Source: Isoetes taiwanensis
Lineage: Eukaryota > Streptophyta > Lycopodiopsida > Isoetales > Isoetaceae
Reading direction: 5' to 3'
DNA: 64,000 bases
Assembly (NCBI GenBank): GCA_021234155.1
Contig: JAJEKV010000035.1
Coordinates: 8,429,891-8,493,890 of the forward strand
A model generated the notes under the pieces. The model was not told the DNA's origin. It ran no database searches and saw nothing but the letters and a program-made list of their open reading frames with translations. Every line of letters starts with the position of its first letter. The first letter of the stretch is position 1. The position numbers and the translations under genes are program-made. Positions 24,910 to 36,929 of this stretch are shown piece by piece.

Positions 24910-26129
24910 AATTCAAGAGGACAAGAATAGTCGCGATATAGGAAAGGACGGATATGGTCAAATGATGGTGAGCAAGGAGGGTTCGTCGCATTAAAAATGG
25001 GCGCCATGGTCGAGAGGTGTAGAAACCGAATTAGATTGTAGCATTTGAAATCGTTCTTGAGAATATCGATAAGGTACTTGTATTGGTTGAGATGGAGGGT
25101 TCCGTTGGACTGATCGTGGCGGATTTCCATGCCAAGGAAATAAGAGGCTTGGCCCAAATCTTTCATATGAAATTGGTTTTGGAGCTGAATTTTGAGGTCA
25201 TTGAGAGCAGTGAGAGAATCAGCAATGATGAGAAGGTCATCCACATATACCAGGATGATCAAGATATGGGAAGATAAGGAAAAATAGAATTTGGGATCAG
25301 ATTGGCTGGAGAATTTTAGATGGATAAGGCTTTGATCCAGCTTGTCATACCAAGAACGTGAAGCTTTGTTTTAAGCCATAGAGAGCTTTGGAGAGTTTGC
25401 AGACTTTGGTGGAGTTGGCAGCTTCAACAAAACCTTCAGGTTGCTCAATGTACACTTCTTCTTTGAGATCACCATGTAAGAAGGCATTGTTAACGTCCAT
25501 TTGATGGATATAGTAATGGTTTTGAGTGGCATAAGCAAGAAGAAGGCGTAATGGATGGAATTTTACAACGGGGGCAAAAGTTTCAAAGCATAGTCAAGGC
25601 CTTCGACTTGATTGAAACCACGCGGGGCAACAAAGACGGGCTTTGAAGCGATCAACATGGCCAAGATGATTATATTTGACTTTGAAAACCCAATGACTAC
25701 CAATGATAGTGCGATCAAAGGGGCGTGAGACAAGAGTCCAAGTGTGGTTGGCATGGATAGATTGTATTTCGGCTTGCATGGCAAGAAGCCACTGCGGCAT
25801 GATGAGGAGATGCCATGGCCCTGCAGTAAGAGCGAGGTTCAAGGATGGGTTCTTCTACCAACATGTCAGAATCGCGGGTCCAAGCGAGGAGGTTGACGCG
25901 GCATGGGCGCAGAGCTTGCGGGGCTCTGGATGGAGAAGTATCCGGATCTGGCCCAGATGGTGGTGACATGGGATCGGCCGGCAGTGGGTGCTGGAGAATG
26001 ATCATGAGACGATGGCATGATTGGAGCAGGCCCTGCCGGAGTGATCAGCGCAAGAGATGGCACAAGGCAAGGGGCTGATGGTAACACATAATCCATAGGG
26101 ACTTCAATAGTGGATGAGGTAATGGGAAG
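24864..26129 (-). pseudogene. Copia reverse transcriptase, 5' side cut by gypsy
   Basis: The catalytic box YVDDLLI sits at about 25,236-25,247, followed by FHMKDLGQASYFLGMEI, the hallmark KMKDLG...FLGIEI of copia RT. The N-terminal blocks HTWTLVSRP and GSHWVFKVKYN lie at 25,690-25,780. Upstream is a Pro/Ser-rich linker reaching the gypsy insertion point. Several frameshifts separate the blocks. Confidence 0.92.
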
Positions 26130-26134
26130 GGAAA
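26130..26134 (+). other. Gypsy target-site duplication (left) GGAAA
   Basis: GGAAA abuts the left LTR and recurs at 39,432-39,436 directly after the right LTR. Confidence 0.95.
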
Positions 26135-27790
26135 TGTGACGTTCAAAGACACGAGATATCGCCCCCAAGGCGTATACGTCATTGCCTCCGCTGGCGCACG
26201 CGTACCGCTTGCCCGGCCGGTGGTACGACGCTTAGCGTGTAGCAGTGGGTAGCCCAGGGGGGCAACTTCGCCAGAAAATGTGCACTATTAATGTGCACAT
26301 TTTCCAATGTACACATTAATGTGGGCACACATTTCCAAGTGGACACTTCATGCCAAGTGGGCCACACCCATAGGTGCAATTAATGTGCACATTTCCCAAT
26401 GTACACATTAATGTGGGCACACATTTCCATGTGTGCACATTTGGCCACCTAGCCCTTAAAGGCAAGTGGGCCCATTTCCAACTATCCCACATGCCAAAGG
26501 GGACAATTGGAAACCCTAGCCACCCCCTTGTCTATATAGGGTAGGGAACCCTAACTTGCCCATTTTAGATTTTAGGGCTTTAGAACTGTTTTGGCTGCCT
26601 CAACACTAAAACCGCCCCCAGATCTACCGAAGAATTGCATCCTTAGTTTCCCTTGATTCGAAAGGCGCCTGCCAGATGGTCGAGCACCAGTCGAGGAGCC
26701 CTCAAGGATCGAGGGTATTTGGCCAATTAGATAGTCTAAAACCTATTTTAGTCATAGAATCGAGGGTTTAGCCTATTAAATTGCCCATAGCAGCCCTCTA
26801 GATCTCTAGATAGTAGATTCTAAACTAAAGAACCTAACTCTATGTTGTAGATTAGATCTAGTTCTTTAGTTCCTCGTGAAGTATATGGATGATGTATCTC
26901 TATGAACTCCTTGTATTGGGAAGGGGGTAGAGACCTAAAGCTTTGTAGTTGATGCTCCTAGAGTAGCCTCTCTAGCACACTTGTAGATTCGCTCAGGTAC
27001 AAGAGCCACATAGGGATGTGGGTGAAGGGGCCGACGGCTAAGAAAGGAGGTTCATGTCCCGACTCTTGAACGATCCCTCCGTGTGTGTAAAGCCTACTTC
27101 GGGGATCATTGTGACTAGGTCCAACGGCTTGCCACCGGCGGGCAAGGCATGGGCTCACACCGCGGAAGTGGTGTTCACTTTCGATGGGTTCGGTCGAATA
27201 CGGGCAGTGGCCCTCTAGTCACCTTGGGTCAGCATGTAGATCTCTCGAGGGAGTGATCCCCACCGCCCCATCTGAATCGGGAGGATGAACCCGTGAGTAG
27301 CCCCCGCTGGCTATGCATCCGGTGGGCTACAGGCCAGTCCGGACACTTTCAGACCACTCGCAAAGTGTGCACGGGAGGGCGGATGGAGTGGACAACCTAA
27401 GCCATGTTCATATGCCGGCCGAATCCATTGCCATGAATTTCGGCCTCGCAACGTAACTTTCGAGACTCCAAGCCGCCACCATCCCTTTGAGTCCGAGCCT
27501 GTAGGATTCCTTATGCGATGTGCTGATCTTTGTCTATGCGGATATGTGGAGGACCATCCTGCGGATGGTCATATGATGTTGATGTATGTGCTACCGACAT
27601 ATATGTTTACGCTTCCGACTAGGTAGGCCCCCGAGGGAGACGGGTGCAATGACCCTTCCACTCTTCCCACCGGAACCCGCCATGGTTGCGGTGTCATGTG
27701 GAGGGCCCCGTATCTAGCATGGAGCTGGTATGGGGGATGAACTCCTGTTTGTATACTGGTGAGGGCACCGTGATAATGCAGTAGGGGCGA
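26135..27790 (+). repeat. Gypsy 5' LTR
   Basis: About 1.66 kb, homologous to 37,756-39,431. It contains a TATA box (TCTATATAGGG, 26,531-26,541) and a 50-bp subrepeat with TTAATGTGCACATT and ACACATTAATGTGGGC at 26,288 and 26,380. The 3' terminal CGTCACA is eroded here but kept in the other LTR, so the end is approximate. Confidence 0.92.
26531..26541 (+). promoter_or_regulatory. LTR TATA box
   Basis: TCTATATAGGG is present in both LTRs (also at 38,149-38,159), followed by GTAGGGAACCCTAACTTG. It is the likely core promoter for the gypsy transcript. Confidence 0.6.
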
Positions 27791-27798
27791 TCCGTTGT

Positions 27799-27810
27799 TG
27801 GTATCGAGCT
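27799..27810 (+). other. Gypsy primer binding site, damaged
   Basis: TGGTATCGAGC matches the tRNA-iMet primer site except for one lost base, a few bases after the LTR end. Confidence 0.75.
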
Positions 27811-28000
27811 ATGTTCTTGGAGACCAAGAGCAAAGAATCGCCATGTTCCCCAAGAGCACTAACTTGATAGGACCCTTGAACCTCGAAAATGGGGAAATTT
27901 TTTTTTCATTTTGTAGTTATGCTAAGCTAGTAACAGTTTTAAAATGAATAAAAATGTAAAAAGACTAAAAAATGGTGAGCCAACATCAAAAAGTAGGGTG

Positions 28001-28065
28001 GTCTCACACGTCGGCGCCAGACGATTTCGGAGATTCTCAAAATCGGCCGGGCGATAACGTGAGAC
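28001..28065 (+). repeat. GTCTCAC...GTGAGAC module, copy 1
   Basis: A 65-bp module bounded by the inverted pair GTCTCAC/GTGAGAC, with core ATTCTCAAAATCGGCCGGGC. One of four copies in the gypsy leader. Confidence 0.85.
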
Positions 28066-28184
28066 ATTCGCCTTGACACCAAAAAGTTGTAAATTACGGT
28101 AAAATAGCTTGATAATTCTAAATTTAAGCTAAGAATCAGTAGAATTAGCATGTTACATGTTAATTTAGTAGTGGGCCCCACCAT

Positions 28185-28252
28185 GTCTCACATCGTCGGC
28201 GCCGGAGACGGATTTTGAGATTCTCAAAATCGGGTGGGAACTAACGTGAGAC
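28185..28252 (+). repeat. GTCTCAC...GTGAGAC module, copy 2
   Basis: 68 bp with the same inverted ends and the core GATTCTCAAAATCGGGTGGG, 184 bp downstream of copy 1. Confidence 0.85.
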
Positions 28253-28694
28253 CTTGCTTAATTAGGTGTTTTAGATGCTTTAGACAACCCAAAAAGGTAG
28301 TTTAAAAGTTGACCTAAAATTTGGCCCTATAAATAGACCTAGCCCCTCCCATTTTTTCGTGTTCTTCCCCAGAACTTTCGCCGTGATTGCCAAAGGCATC
28401 TTTCGGGCGTAAGTTTCGACGACAAACCGTAAAATGATGGCCCGCACAAAAGCGGCATCGCAAGGAAGCCTAGCCGGCCGGATCCTCCAACGCCCGGCCT
28501 CCTTCACGTAATTTCCGGGAACGCCTTCTCCATGACGGGCCGAATCTTCGTCGGTTTAAGAAGAAGATCGGAATCCGAGCACATACAGAGCTCTTAGGAG
28601 ATCTAATGGACGGATGTCATGCACCAAATCCTCGAGGAGATCGCGACAGAGGAGGGAAGAAGTGAGAACAAATAGAGCGGTGTAGGGCGCCCAT

Positions 28695-29176
28695 GTGACC
28701 AACTCCTCGTGGGAATACCAACCCACGGTGAGGAGCAGAGGGAGCAAAGGACTAATCGACACCGTGAGCAACCCCAGGCTGAGATCCACAGCAGAAGAGC
28801 AAGGAAGAGAGGAGCAAGAAACACGTAATCCTCACCCCGGACGAAGAGGTCGACCTTGCACGCCATTCACAAGTATGAAGCCAAAGAGCCGGGAGCAAAG
28901 GGACAAAGAGTCGAAGAGGATCCACTTACGCCAGCTCCAAGAAGAGGAAGGCCAAAAGCCGTAAAGGCGTGTAAAAGGGAAACGGTAAAGGTCGGGAAGC
29001 GAGCCGCTGGGTCCTGGCCATCAACGAGCCGCCGGGAGAGGAGACCCCCACCACCGACGACTCAGATGAGGACTACGTACGTCTTGCGAGGACGCGAGCA
29101 AGCTCTTCAAAACCCCGGTCGAGAGGAGGAGGAAGAGCACGTAGCCCAAGAACGTGAGGAGGCTCGGGACAGCTAA
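28695..29176 (+). other. Gypsy leader reading frames, function unknown
   Basis: Two overlapping Arg/Glu/Lys-rich frames (for example PRRGRPKAVKACKRET) lie between module copies 2 and 3. Purine richness alone could keep them open. I recognise no domain; they may be part of an extra ORF or a decayed gag-like segment. Confidence 0.25.
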
Positions 29177-29853
29177 TAAGCCCCCACCTTTTCCGGACGT
29201 GGGATAGGGTTAAAGCCCCACGACCCCAAAGGCGATATGTGATAGACCCCGTGAAGGTCTCCATGAAGAGGATTAGGGAACGCAACTCCTATATGGAGAA
29301 GTGGAGGCATACAATGCCTACTTCCGTGAGCACGGGTGAGGACAAATAAGGCCCGAGTACCCACAAGGCACTGCCACCGCCACCCAGCCCAAGCCTCCCG
29401 AGCACCGTGTAAGAAGCGGAGTAAGAAGAAGAAGTTAGAAGGCAGGGCCCTCTGGGAGATCCGCCACTTCCGTAAGAGTTCTGGACTCTGATTCCGCCGC
29501 TCCAACGCTTGGTCCGAAGTTATGCAAGAATATAACATGAACATCTTGGCGTGGACCCCGGCAGATGTCGTTGTGTTTGAGGAGGCTACCGGCGAAAATA
29601 GTGCAGCATTTTGAAGATTCAACGGCTTGCACAGTACACGCAAAGAGGGTCACCCTCATGAAGCAGGACATGCATCTGGCCTCACACATCAAGGGAGAAT
29701 GGCCTTGAGATTTTGTAAATAACTGTAAAGTTTTGTTAATATAAAGAAATTTTTGTGTAAATGAAGTGTCAAACCTTGTTTAAATAAGTTAAGATATCGA
29801 TCCCTAGCTTTTGTTTTAATTAAATTGGAGCCTTGAGCCAAAATTGAGACGAT

Positions 29854-29919
29854 GTCTCACACGTCGCCGCGCCAGATGCATTTCGACATTCTCAAAATCG
29901 GCCGGGCGAACGGTGAGAC
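29854..29919 (+). repeat. GTCTCAC...GTGAGAC module, copy 3
   Basis: 66 bp with the same ends and core TTTCGACATTCTCAAAATCG. Confidence 0.85.
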
Positions 29920-30050
29920 CATGCCCAAAATGCCCAAAACAACTCCAAATCGACCAAATAAGGGGTCAATTCTGCCTAACTCGATGAGTTTAGTGGAATT
30001 ACAGCCTTAGATCACTTGAATTGAGTAAGCCTAGCCCAATTAGGACCCAT

Positions 30051-30117
30051 GTCTCACACGTCGCGCCAGGACAGATTTCGACATTCTCAAAATGGCCTTA
30101 GAAACACGCGGTGAGAC
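30051..30117 (+). repeat. GTCTCAC...GTGAGAC module, copy 4
   Basis: 67 bp with the same ends. The core is TTTCGACATTCTCAAAATGG, closest to copy 3. Confidence 0.85.
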
Positions 30118-30299
30118 CTCATACCATTTTGATCTCCAAATTGTACAATAGGTTCAGTCGTTGTTCTTAGCATGCTCAAACCCTAGAAATAGTCTTCAAA
30201 CTTGCAATTGCATCCCTTAATAGATCAGAATTGCCTAATCTTAGTAAAATCTAGGTCATCCAAAAATTAGGGTTTTCCCCAATTCTATAAATAAGTCCC

Positions 30300-32600
30300 C
30301 CATTTCTCATTTAGCACCCCCGCAAATTTGCTCCCACAATTAGGCGATCTTCCGGCCCTCGAGGCGCTTTCGCATCCGCTTGATACCCCTTCTTTTGCTA
30401 GATCAATGGCCATCGCCGACTTGGGCGATGGTACAAACGCCCATGCCGCTGGCGGATGTCAACGACATCTTCCAAGTCTTTGGGAAAGAAATTGACATCC
30501 AAGCTACGCTTAAATGCAACCCCCAAAGATATAAGGCGGTGCTAGCGGAATTTCAGGCTAGGGTAGGACCCTCCCTTGTTCAAGTCCCCCTTGCATAGGA
30601 TACTTCGCTCCCCCCATCCCTTCAAGTACTTTGGGCATGTCCCCAACATCGCCAAATACTTAACTAATAAGGCGCAGAGGCTGCTCGACTACATGGTCCC
30701 CCGACAAACAACAGACCAAGTACTTCTCTTTACATCGCAGCCCTAGCCATCTTCTTATCCCACCAACAAAACCCGATGATAGTAACTCCTATCCTCCTCG
30801 GCGGAGGTAGACCCCATAGCAAAGGCAAGAGGAAGAGTAGATGCTTTTGCAAAGATCAACAGAACAAGAAGCAAGAGAAGGAGAAGAAGGAGTCGGACGA
30901 TGAAGGATACACGGAGCTCGACATCTTACAAGAACGGGCGCCCAAGCGTAGCAGAGCTGATCAACTTCGAAAGCAGAAAGTAGGCATCAGGAGTTGTTTC
31001 CACTCGGCTAGGCATCAAGCCTAGCCCCTATCAATATCAACGGAGAGGAGTATCTACTCCTCACGACATCCGTAACCTCCCCAAATGCGGGGAGAGGGAG
31101 CTCGGTTGGACTAATCGCTTCCACCAACCGCAAGTAATCGACATGGATCGACTTCATCGCCCCGGGAGCCCCCTGACTTTCCTTCAAGTGAGGGAGGCCG
31201 ACACCTACAATGTGGGAAACGACCTCCCATATCCGTGCCTACAAAGAAGCATCAGGCAAATGATGGACGAAATGAGCTGCCAACGTAGGAGGAGTTCCTC
31301 GCGCCCAAGAACAGATGGGGATCCGGTGGGAAGACCACGAGCATCCTAATGCCGAAGTCCTTCGACACCACCCCGGCAAGAGGGAGAAGGAATCGACCTC
31401 GAGGCTCGACCGCGACAATTGAAGACTACATGGAGCTGACCAAATTGAGGTCGACGAGTCTGTAAGCAAGATGTAGTCGGGAGGCCAAACAAGCTTGAGA
31501 AGCTTCGCTTACCAACGTCGACGTGTCGCCGTGTACTACTTGTCACGGCCGATGGATGGGAGAATAGCGGTATAATACACCGCAAGTTCATCCCAGAGGT
31601 GAAGAAGGAGTGTTCATCTTTGATTGCACTCTCGAGGCTTCTAAGCAGCATGCTCAATAGCAACAAACGTCGACTATCTTGCCTTAGTCAAGAGGGCAAT
31701 GGCACTCGACCTCTTCGACTTCGCCATACCCCATCCACGCCAAAGCGAGATTGGGGGTGACCGCGGCCCTTACATCCCAATCGTAGGGTAGAAGATTTGG
31801 TGAGAGCCTTACGAGGGGAGGCTCGTCGGCCAGCATCATCAGAACTTGGGTCACTGGGTAGGGACGACCCAAGTTAAGAAGTTTCTTGAAGACAACCCGC
31901 CTTAATGGGCGCGATTTCAAGATTAGTTAGACTCTTGATCCCTAAACTTTTTGTATTAAAATATTATATGATATATAATACAATTCGTTGCACTTTAAAT
32001 GTTTTGTTAATATATTTTTGCCCCACAATTATACCAACAAACATAAACAATGCAAGAGAACAAATGAAACTAACCATATAGCCATGAATTACTTGTGTAT
32101 GCAGCTAGAGGCCTAAACGCAGGGGAACGATTAACCGCGAGACCTTATAGAAGAGCGGCACTCCCTGCACCACCCGGCAAGGAACCTATTTGAAGATATG
32201 GAACCCATGACCCCAGAGGAGGAGATATCCCGATGAGGACGGACACCGAGCGAGATAAAGGCCTTGCCGTCCACAAGGCGATGGGTTCTTGGGCAACGCC
32301 ACCGCCTTAAGCGAAGCCCCGGAGAAAGGAAGGACAAGAAGAGGAGCAAGAGAAGAAGATCCTCCAGTCCGAATCTTCCGACTCAAGTTCAGGACTCGAT
32401 CCGACCGAGGAAGAGGAAGAATAGGCCTCGGACCTAAAAAGATGGAAGGCAAAGGAACAATCAAGAGGGAAGGCAGAGGAACACCCCGTGAGGGACGACA
32501 AAGAGACACCTGTGGCCTCGACTACGGAAGAAGGTAGATTCCACACCGGGCAATGTATGGAAGGCCCGAATCGAACAGTTCTCGTGGGGAGAACAGTCGA
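30300..32600 (+). other. Gypsy leader, decayed coding-like stretch
   Basis: Coding-like patches such as DVNDIFQVFGKEIDIQATLKC (30,440-30,510) and EYLLLTTSVTS (near 31,050) sit in an otherwise broken frame. The position before gag suggests an additional ORF or the N-terminal part of gag; neither can be confirmed. Confidence 0.3.
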
Positions 32601-32619
32601 TTAGAAGAAGGAGGCATGG

Positions 32620-33060
32620 CGGATGAAATGAGTGAGTACCGGCAATGCTTATGGCATGAAGGATAAAGACAAAGGAAGAGTGGCAAATGTTTTCAACTAG
32701 ACCAACTAGCCGCACGGATTTGGTGGAAGGGTTATGCAAAGGCACATGGCTTAAGCAGGGATGCTTGTAAGTTCGTGAAGTTTGTTAAAGCCTTCAAGCG
32801 CCCATTATGTCCCAAGGAACATAAGTCCAAAGATGATGCAAAGAAGTTCTATAGGCTCCAACAGGGAAACAAATCAGTCCAGAAATATATGAGAAGAATT
32901 CATGAGGCTAAGGTGTATGTGCCAAAGTTGGGGGAGAAGCATGCAGGTTGAAAGTTATATTGAGGGGCTGAATGAGGAGATCCGCAAGCTTGTGAGGCAA
33001 TAAAACCCTAAGATAGTATCAAGGAGAGTCCAAGGCTATAAGCTTGGGTGGTCGGGACCT
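32620..33060 (+). pseudogene. Gypsy gag fragment
   Basis: Broken plus-strand frames read LAARIWWKGYAKAHG, FVKAFKRPLCPKEHK, FYRLQQGNKSVQKYM and VESYIEGLNEEIRKLV, the order typical of the retrotransposon gag capsid domain (W...F...F..L.QG..SV..Y...F). Stops and shifts interrupt it. No intact zinc knuckle was found. Confidence 0.8.
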
Positions 33061-33399
33061 CGAGAATAGTGGGGCGTGGCAAATGCGATTTCCGTGGATA
33101 AAGGCAAGGCGACAGAAGCTATAGCCCTAGGGCACAAATCCGTGCCCAACTAGGAGCCCCATATGGTGGGAAACCGGGGAAACAAAGCAGAGAAGAAGCA
33201 GGTGTGTCCTTCAAGGACAAGCGGGAGGGGTCAAACTACTCCCAAAGCAAGGTCAGATCCTTTGGCAGCGGTATGCCCAAGGAAAAGAGGCAGGAGTGCA
33301 TAGAAAAGCAAATGGGTGCTTGGTGTTTCCAGCCAAAGCCATAGACAGCAAACCGCCTTACGTCATGAGTCGCAGACTCTAGCTGAGTTAGGAGATTGG

Positions 33400-33870
33400 G
33401 ACGCCTGTCGACGACGACGGCGGCAATGAAGCCCGCGACTACATTCGTGGTGAGTGCCACATCTTTGCCGCACAGATACAGAGCAAGCTAGAGAGCCAAG
33501 ATAAAATAATTTCCACAAGAGGGGAAGGCCAAGGCCAAGTCCTTCATAGTCTTGATAGACTGTGAAGTAGCCATAACTTTGCATCCCCGTGAATGGTTCA
33601 AATGTTGAAGTTGAAGCCACTAAAGTCAAAGCCAAGACCCGCTTGTCTTAGCAAGTGGTGCGCAGCGCGACGGGCGGGCAAGAGAATTAACCGACATCGA
33701 CTTGCCGTGGATTAATATCCAGGATGGGGGCAGAAGTAATGGGCATTGGCAAGTATGACTTGATCATAGGAATGGAGTACCTTGGGCCACAGGGGCCATT
33801 ATCGGCGGGAAAGCCCGGAAGGTGACCTTCCCAACGGACGGCAAGATCATCGAAATCACGGTGTAAAGAA
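33400..33870 (+). pseudogene. Gypsy aspartic protease fragment
   Basis: The C-terminal protease block YDLIIGMEYLG is clear at 33,750-33,785. The catalytic D(S/T)G region upstream is scrambled by indels. Position between gag and RT supports the call. Confidence 0.7.
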
Positions 33871-34109
33871 GTTGTTCCCATCATGCGTGCATGTCTTCTA
33901 AGAGGTTGTTCAAGTGCATCAAGAGCGAGCAGGTGGCATACATCTTCAAGCTTGAGATTAGTGAGCCGAATGGGAAGGAAGCAAAGAAGACAAGGTGCTC
34001 GACAAGTTGCCGGGCAAGTAGCTAAGGCGATCGCGGAGTTCCATGATCTCTTTCCGGATGAGATCAAGCAGCTCCCTCCTTATAGGGGAGTCGAAAAGTA
34101 GATTGCACT

Positions 34110-34720
34110 CGAACCGGGAACAAAGCCAACAAGTAAGGCTCCATATAGAATGACAACGCAGAGTTGTCTGAGCTAAAGAAGCGATTGGTGGAGCTGGCTG
34201 GACCTAGGTTTCATTAGACCTAGTGTTTTCGCCATTTGGAGCCCATTCTCTTCGTTAAGAAGAAGGATGGCGCTTAAGGATGTGCATAGATTATAGGCGG
34301 TTGAACAAGCACACCATTAAGAACAAGTATGCGCTCCCCGCATCGATGACTTGATGGATCAGCCCAAGGTGCAAAAGATCTTCTCCAAAATCGACTTAAG
34401 GTCGGTATCATCGATCAGGATAAAGGAAGAAGATATCCATAAGACCGGCCTTCGTAACGCGCGGTATGGGCACTATGAGTTCACGGTAATGCCCTTTCGC
34501 TTATCGAATGCCCCCGCCAACGTTCATGAGGCTCATGAACGACATCTTGAGGGAGTTCTTAGACACCTTTGTGATTGTTTTCTTTGATGACATTTTGGTG
34601 TATAGCAGCATCCCTTTGAAGAGCATGTACAACACTTGAGAAGAGGCCGGAGAAGTTGAAGAGGCACCACTTTGGCCAAGTTGTCGGGCGCCACTCTCCA
34701 AATGTAGAAGGTGGAGTACC
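34110..34720 (+). pseudogene. Gypsy reverse transcriptase, multiply frameshifted
   Basis: Blocks in order: [41 protein letters not shown], then in another frame the catalytic FFDDILVYS (about 34,580-34,610). Lesions include a small deletion after KIDLRS and shifts around 34,520 and 34,620. Confidence 0.92.
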
Positions 34721-35063
34721 TAGGGTCATGTGATCTCGGTAAGGCATCTCGACGGATCCCGCAAAGATTGAAGCCGCCATTAGGTGGCCGGGCGCTCAAG
34801 AATGTGCATGAAGTCGAAAGCTTTCGACTAATAGGTACTCTGAGAAGTTCGCGGGAAGAACTTTGCTAAGATTGCAGCCCCGCTAATGTAACTTGACGAG
34901 GGCTTTTGAGAAAGTGAAAGATTGGGCGCAGCATTGGCACAAGAAAGCCCGCTGTGGTTTGAATTGTTGAAGGAAGCTTTAACAACAGCCCCAAGCCTTA
35001 ACCCCGGGACCCGTGAGAAAGATAAGCTTGTAGCGACGGACGTAAAGTAAGATAGCTACAAAA

Positions 35064-35807
35064 GTGCGGCTTATGGAAGAGCTGGTGGTAGCGTATGATT
35101 CCAGGAAGATGAACGACGCCGAAACGCGCTACCCCACGCACGATCAGGAATTGCTTGCGGTTGTCAGGGCATTAAGAATTTGGAGGCACTACCTTTTGGG
35201 AAGGAAGTTCCAGTTGGATACAGACCACCAGAGCCTCCAATATGTATTCACGCAACCACACCTCAACCTGAGGCAGAGAAGGTGGATGGAGTTCCTTGAA
35301 GAATACGACTTTGATATAGTCTACAAGCCAGGGAAGCTCAATGTGGTAGCGGATGCGCTTTCAAGGCATCCCCTGACAACTAGAGTGCATTGCAATGCAA
35401 TTTCGACAATCTCCAGCGACTTTGGTAAGAAGATTGAAGAGTCCTTGCCAACGGATGTGGATTTCAAGGAAGTATGGGCAAGCCTCTCTAAGGAGGCTAG
35501 AACAGATAAGGAGCGGGAAGCCTTTAAACATTATAAGAAGGAAGGCAACCTGTTGTACCATAAGAACAAGCCGTATGCGTGCGAATCATCGGGTGTAAGG
35601 AAATTGATCCTCCACGACACGCACAACAGCCCCAATAGCCGCCATGCGGGATTCATGAAAACATATTTCAGCGCGCCAGCCTATTATTGGCCTGGAATGA
35701 AGAAGCGGTGTAGCGCTACATCAAGGAATGCCAGCTATGTCGCCAGACGAAAGGCGAGAGCCTTTCAATTCGTGAGCTTTAGAGCCATTAGAGGTGCCAA
35801 ACGCTAA
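35064..35807 (+). pseudogene. Gypsy RNase H and integrase zinc-finger, open 247 codons
   Basis: ETRYPTHDQELLAVVRALR and LDTDHQSLQYVF are the RNase H core; DIVYKPGKLNVVADALSRH follows it. Next are the linker and the HHCC region (HDTHNSPNSRHAGFMKTY ... YYWPGMKK). After PGMKK the frame drifts and a CAG codon reads TAG in the ancestral frame. This is the best preserved part of the element. Confidence 0.92.
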
Positions 35808-35819
35808 GTGGGAGGTAAT

Positions 35820-36320
35820 CAAAGATGGATTTTATCACAGGACTCCCAAGGACCGTAAGAGGGAAAAGATGCTTTGATGGTAGTAGTCGACAAGTTGTCG
35901 AAAATGCACATTTTGTGCCTTGCAAGACCACGATACATGCATTTATGGATACAAAGAAAGCTCTTCACCAAAGAGATCTTCGTGCTTCATGGCATGCCAA
36001 GGGAGATCATCTCCATTGGGGATCCAAGTTCATGAGCGCTTTTGGCAAGACCTCTTTTGCACAATCCGCACGGTTATCCATGAGCACGGGTATCATCCTC
36101 GAGACGGATGGCCGGCGGAGCGGACCAACAGGATTTTAGAGGACATGCTACGAAACTATGTCCGGAATAAGCAAACTATGTGGGAAGAATTTATTCACTT
36201 GGTGGAGTTTGCATACAATAGCAAAGCAGAATCATTCCAAATGTCGCCGATTTTATGATCAATTATGGCTATCGCTGTTTAACTCGCACACTTGGCACAA
36301 CCCCGTGTCAAAAGTGGAAG
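35820..36320 (+). pseudogene. Gypsy integrase core
   Basis: MDFITGLPR opens the catalytic core, then SKMHILCLAR-type frames, HEHGYHPRDGW, TNRILEDMLRNYVRNKQTMW and EEFIHLVEFAYNS, in three different frames because of indels. This is the DDE core with the usual E....N...R spacing. Confidence 0.9.
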
Positions 36321-36439
36321 TTTCAGAGTGTGCATGTTGGCCGACATGCGCAGCCTTGTGGAAGAAGTTCGAGGTTATCTCCTAGCAGCAAGAAGTCGCC
36401 GTCGAGGAAGAGCATCGTGAGCAAGCATCGAGCGAAGAG

Positions 36440-36810
36440 AGTTCAAAGTTGGAGATGATGTTTGGCTCAAGATCAAGGTGAGGCGTGCAAAGCTCAGGAT
36501 CGGAATTGCAAGAAGCTTGCTCCAAGGTGGGCTGGACCTTTCGTAATAGTCAAGAGAGTAGGTAATCAATCCTACAAGCTAGACTTGCCAAAGACACCTA
36601 AAGATTCATAAGGTCTTCCACGGAGTTTGTTGAAGAAGCATACCCAAATCCGCATTTAAGTCTTGGATTCCCAACGTTGTTGGAAATGACTGAGGAACAC
36701 CGGAAATAGTTCGTAATTGATTCTTGATAAAGCTTTCAAGAAAACGAGGAGATCGAATTCCTCCAAAGATTTGGTCAAGTGGAAACACTTACCGCTGGAA
36801 GACGCGACGC
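36440..36810 (+). pseudogene. Gypsy integrase C-terminus with chromodomain-like motif
   Basis: VGDDVWLKIK and GPFVIVKRVGNQSYKLDLP are the GPY/F module. DLVKWKHLPLEDAT (36,769-36,810) resembles the (F/Y)LVKWKGLP..EATW block of chromoviral chromodomains. This supports placement in the chromovirus clade. Confidence 0.8.
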
Positions 36811-36929
36811 GGGTACTTTAAGAAAGATTTAGTAAAGCAAAGATCCACGGTTTATGGAGCAATGGGACGGCAAGGTCATCTCCAAAGAAATCGCTCGTGC
36901 ATGTCGATTTGTGTAGGTTAATTTTTGTG

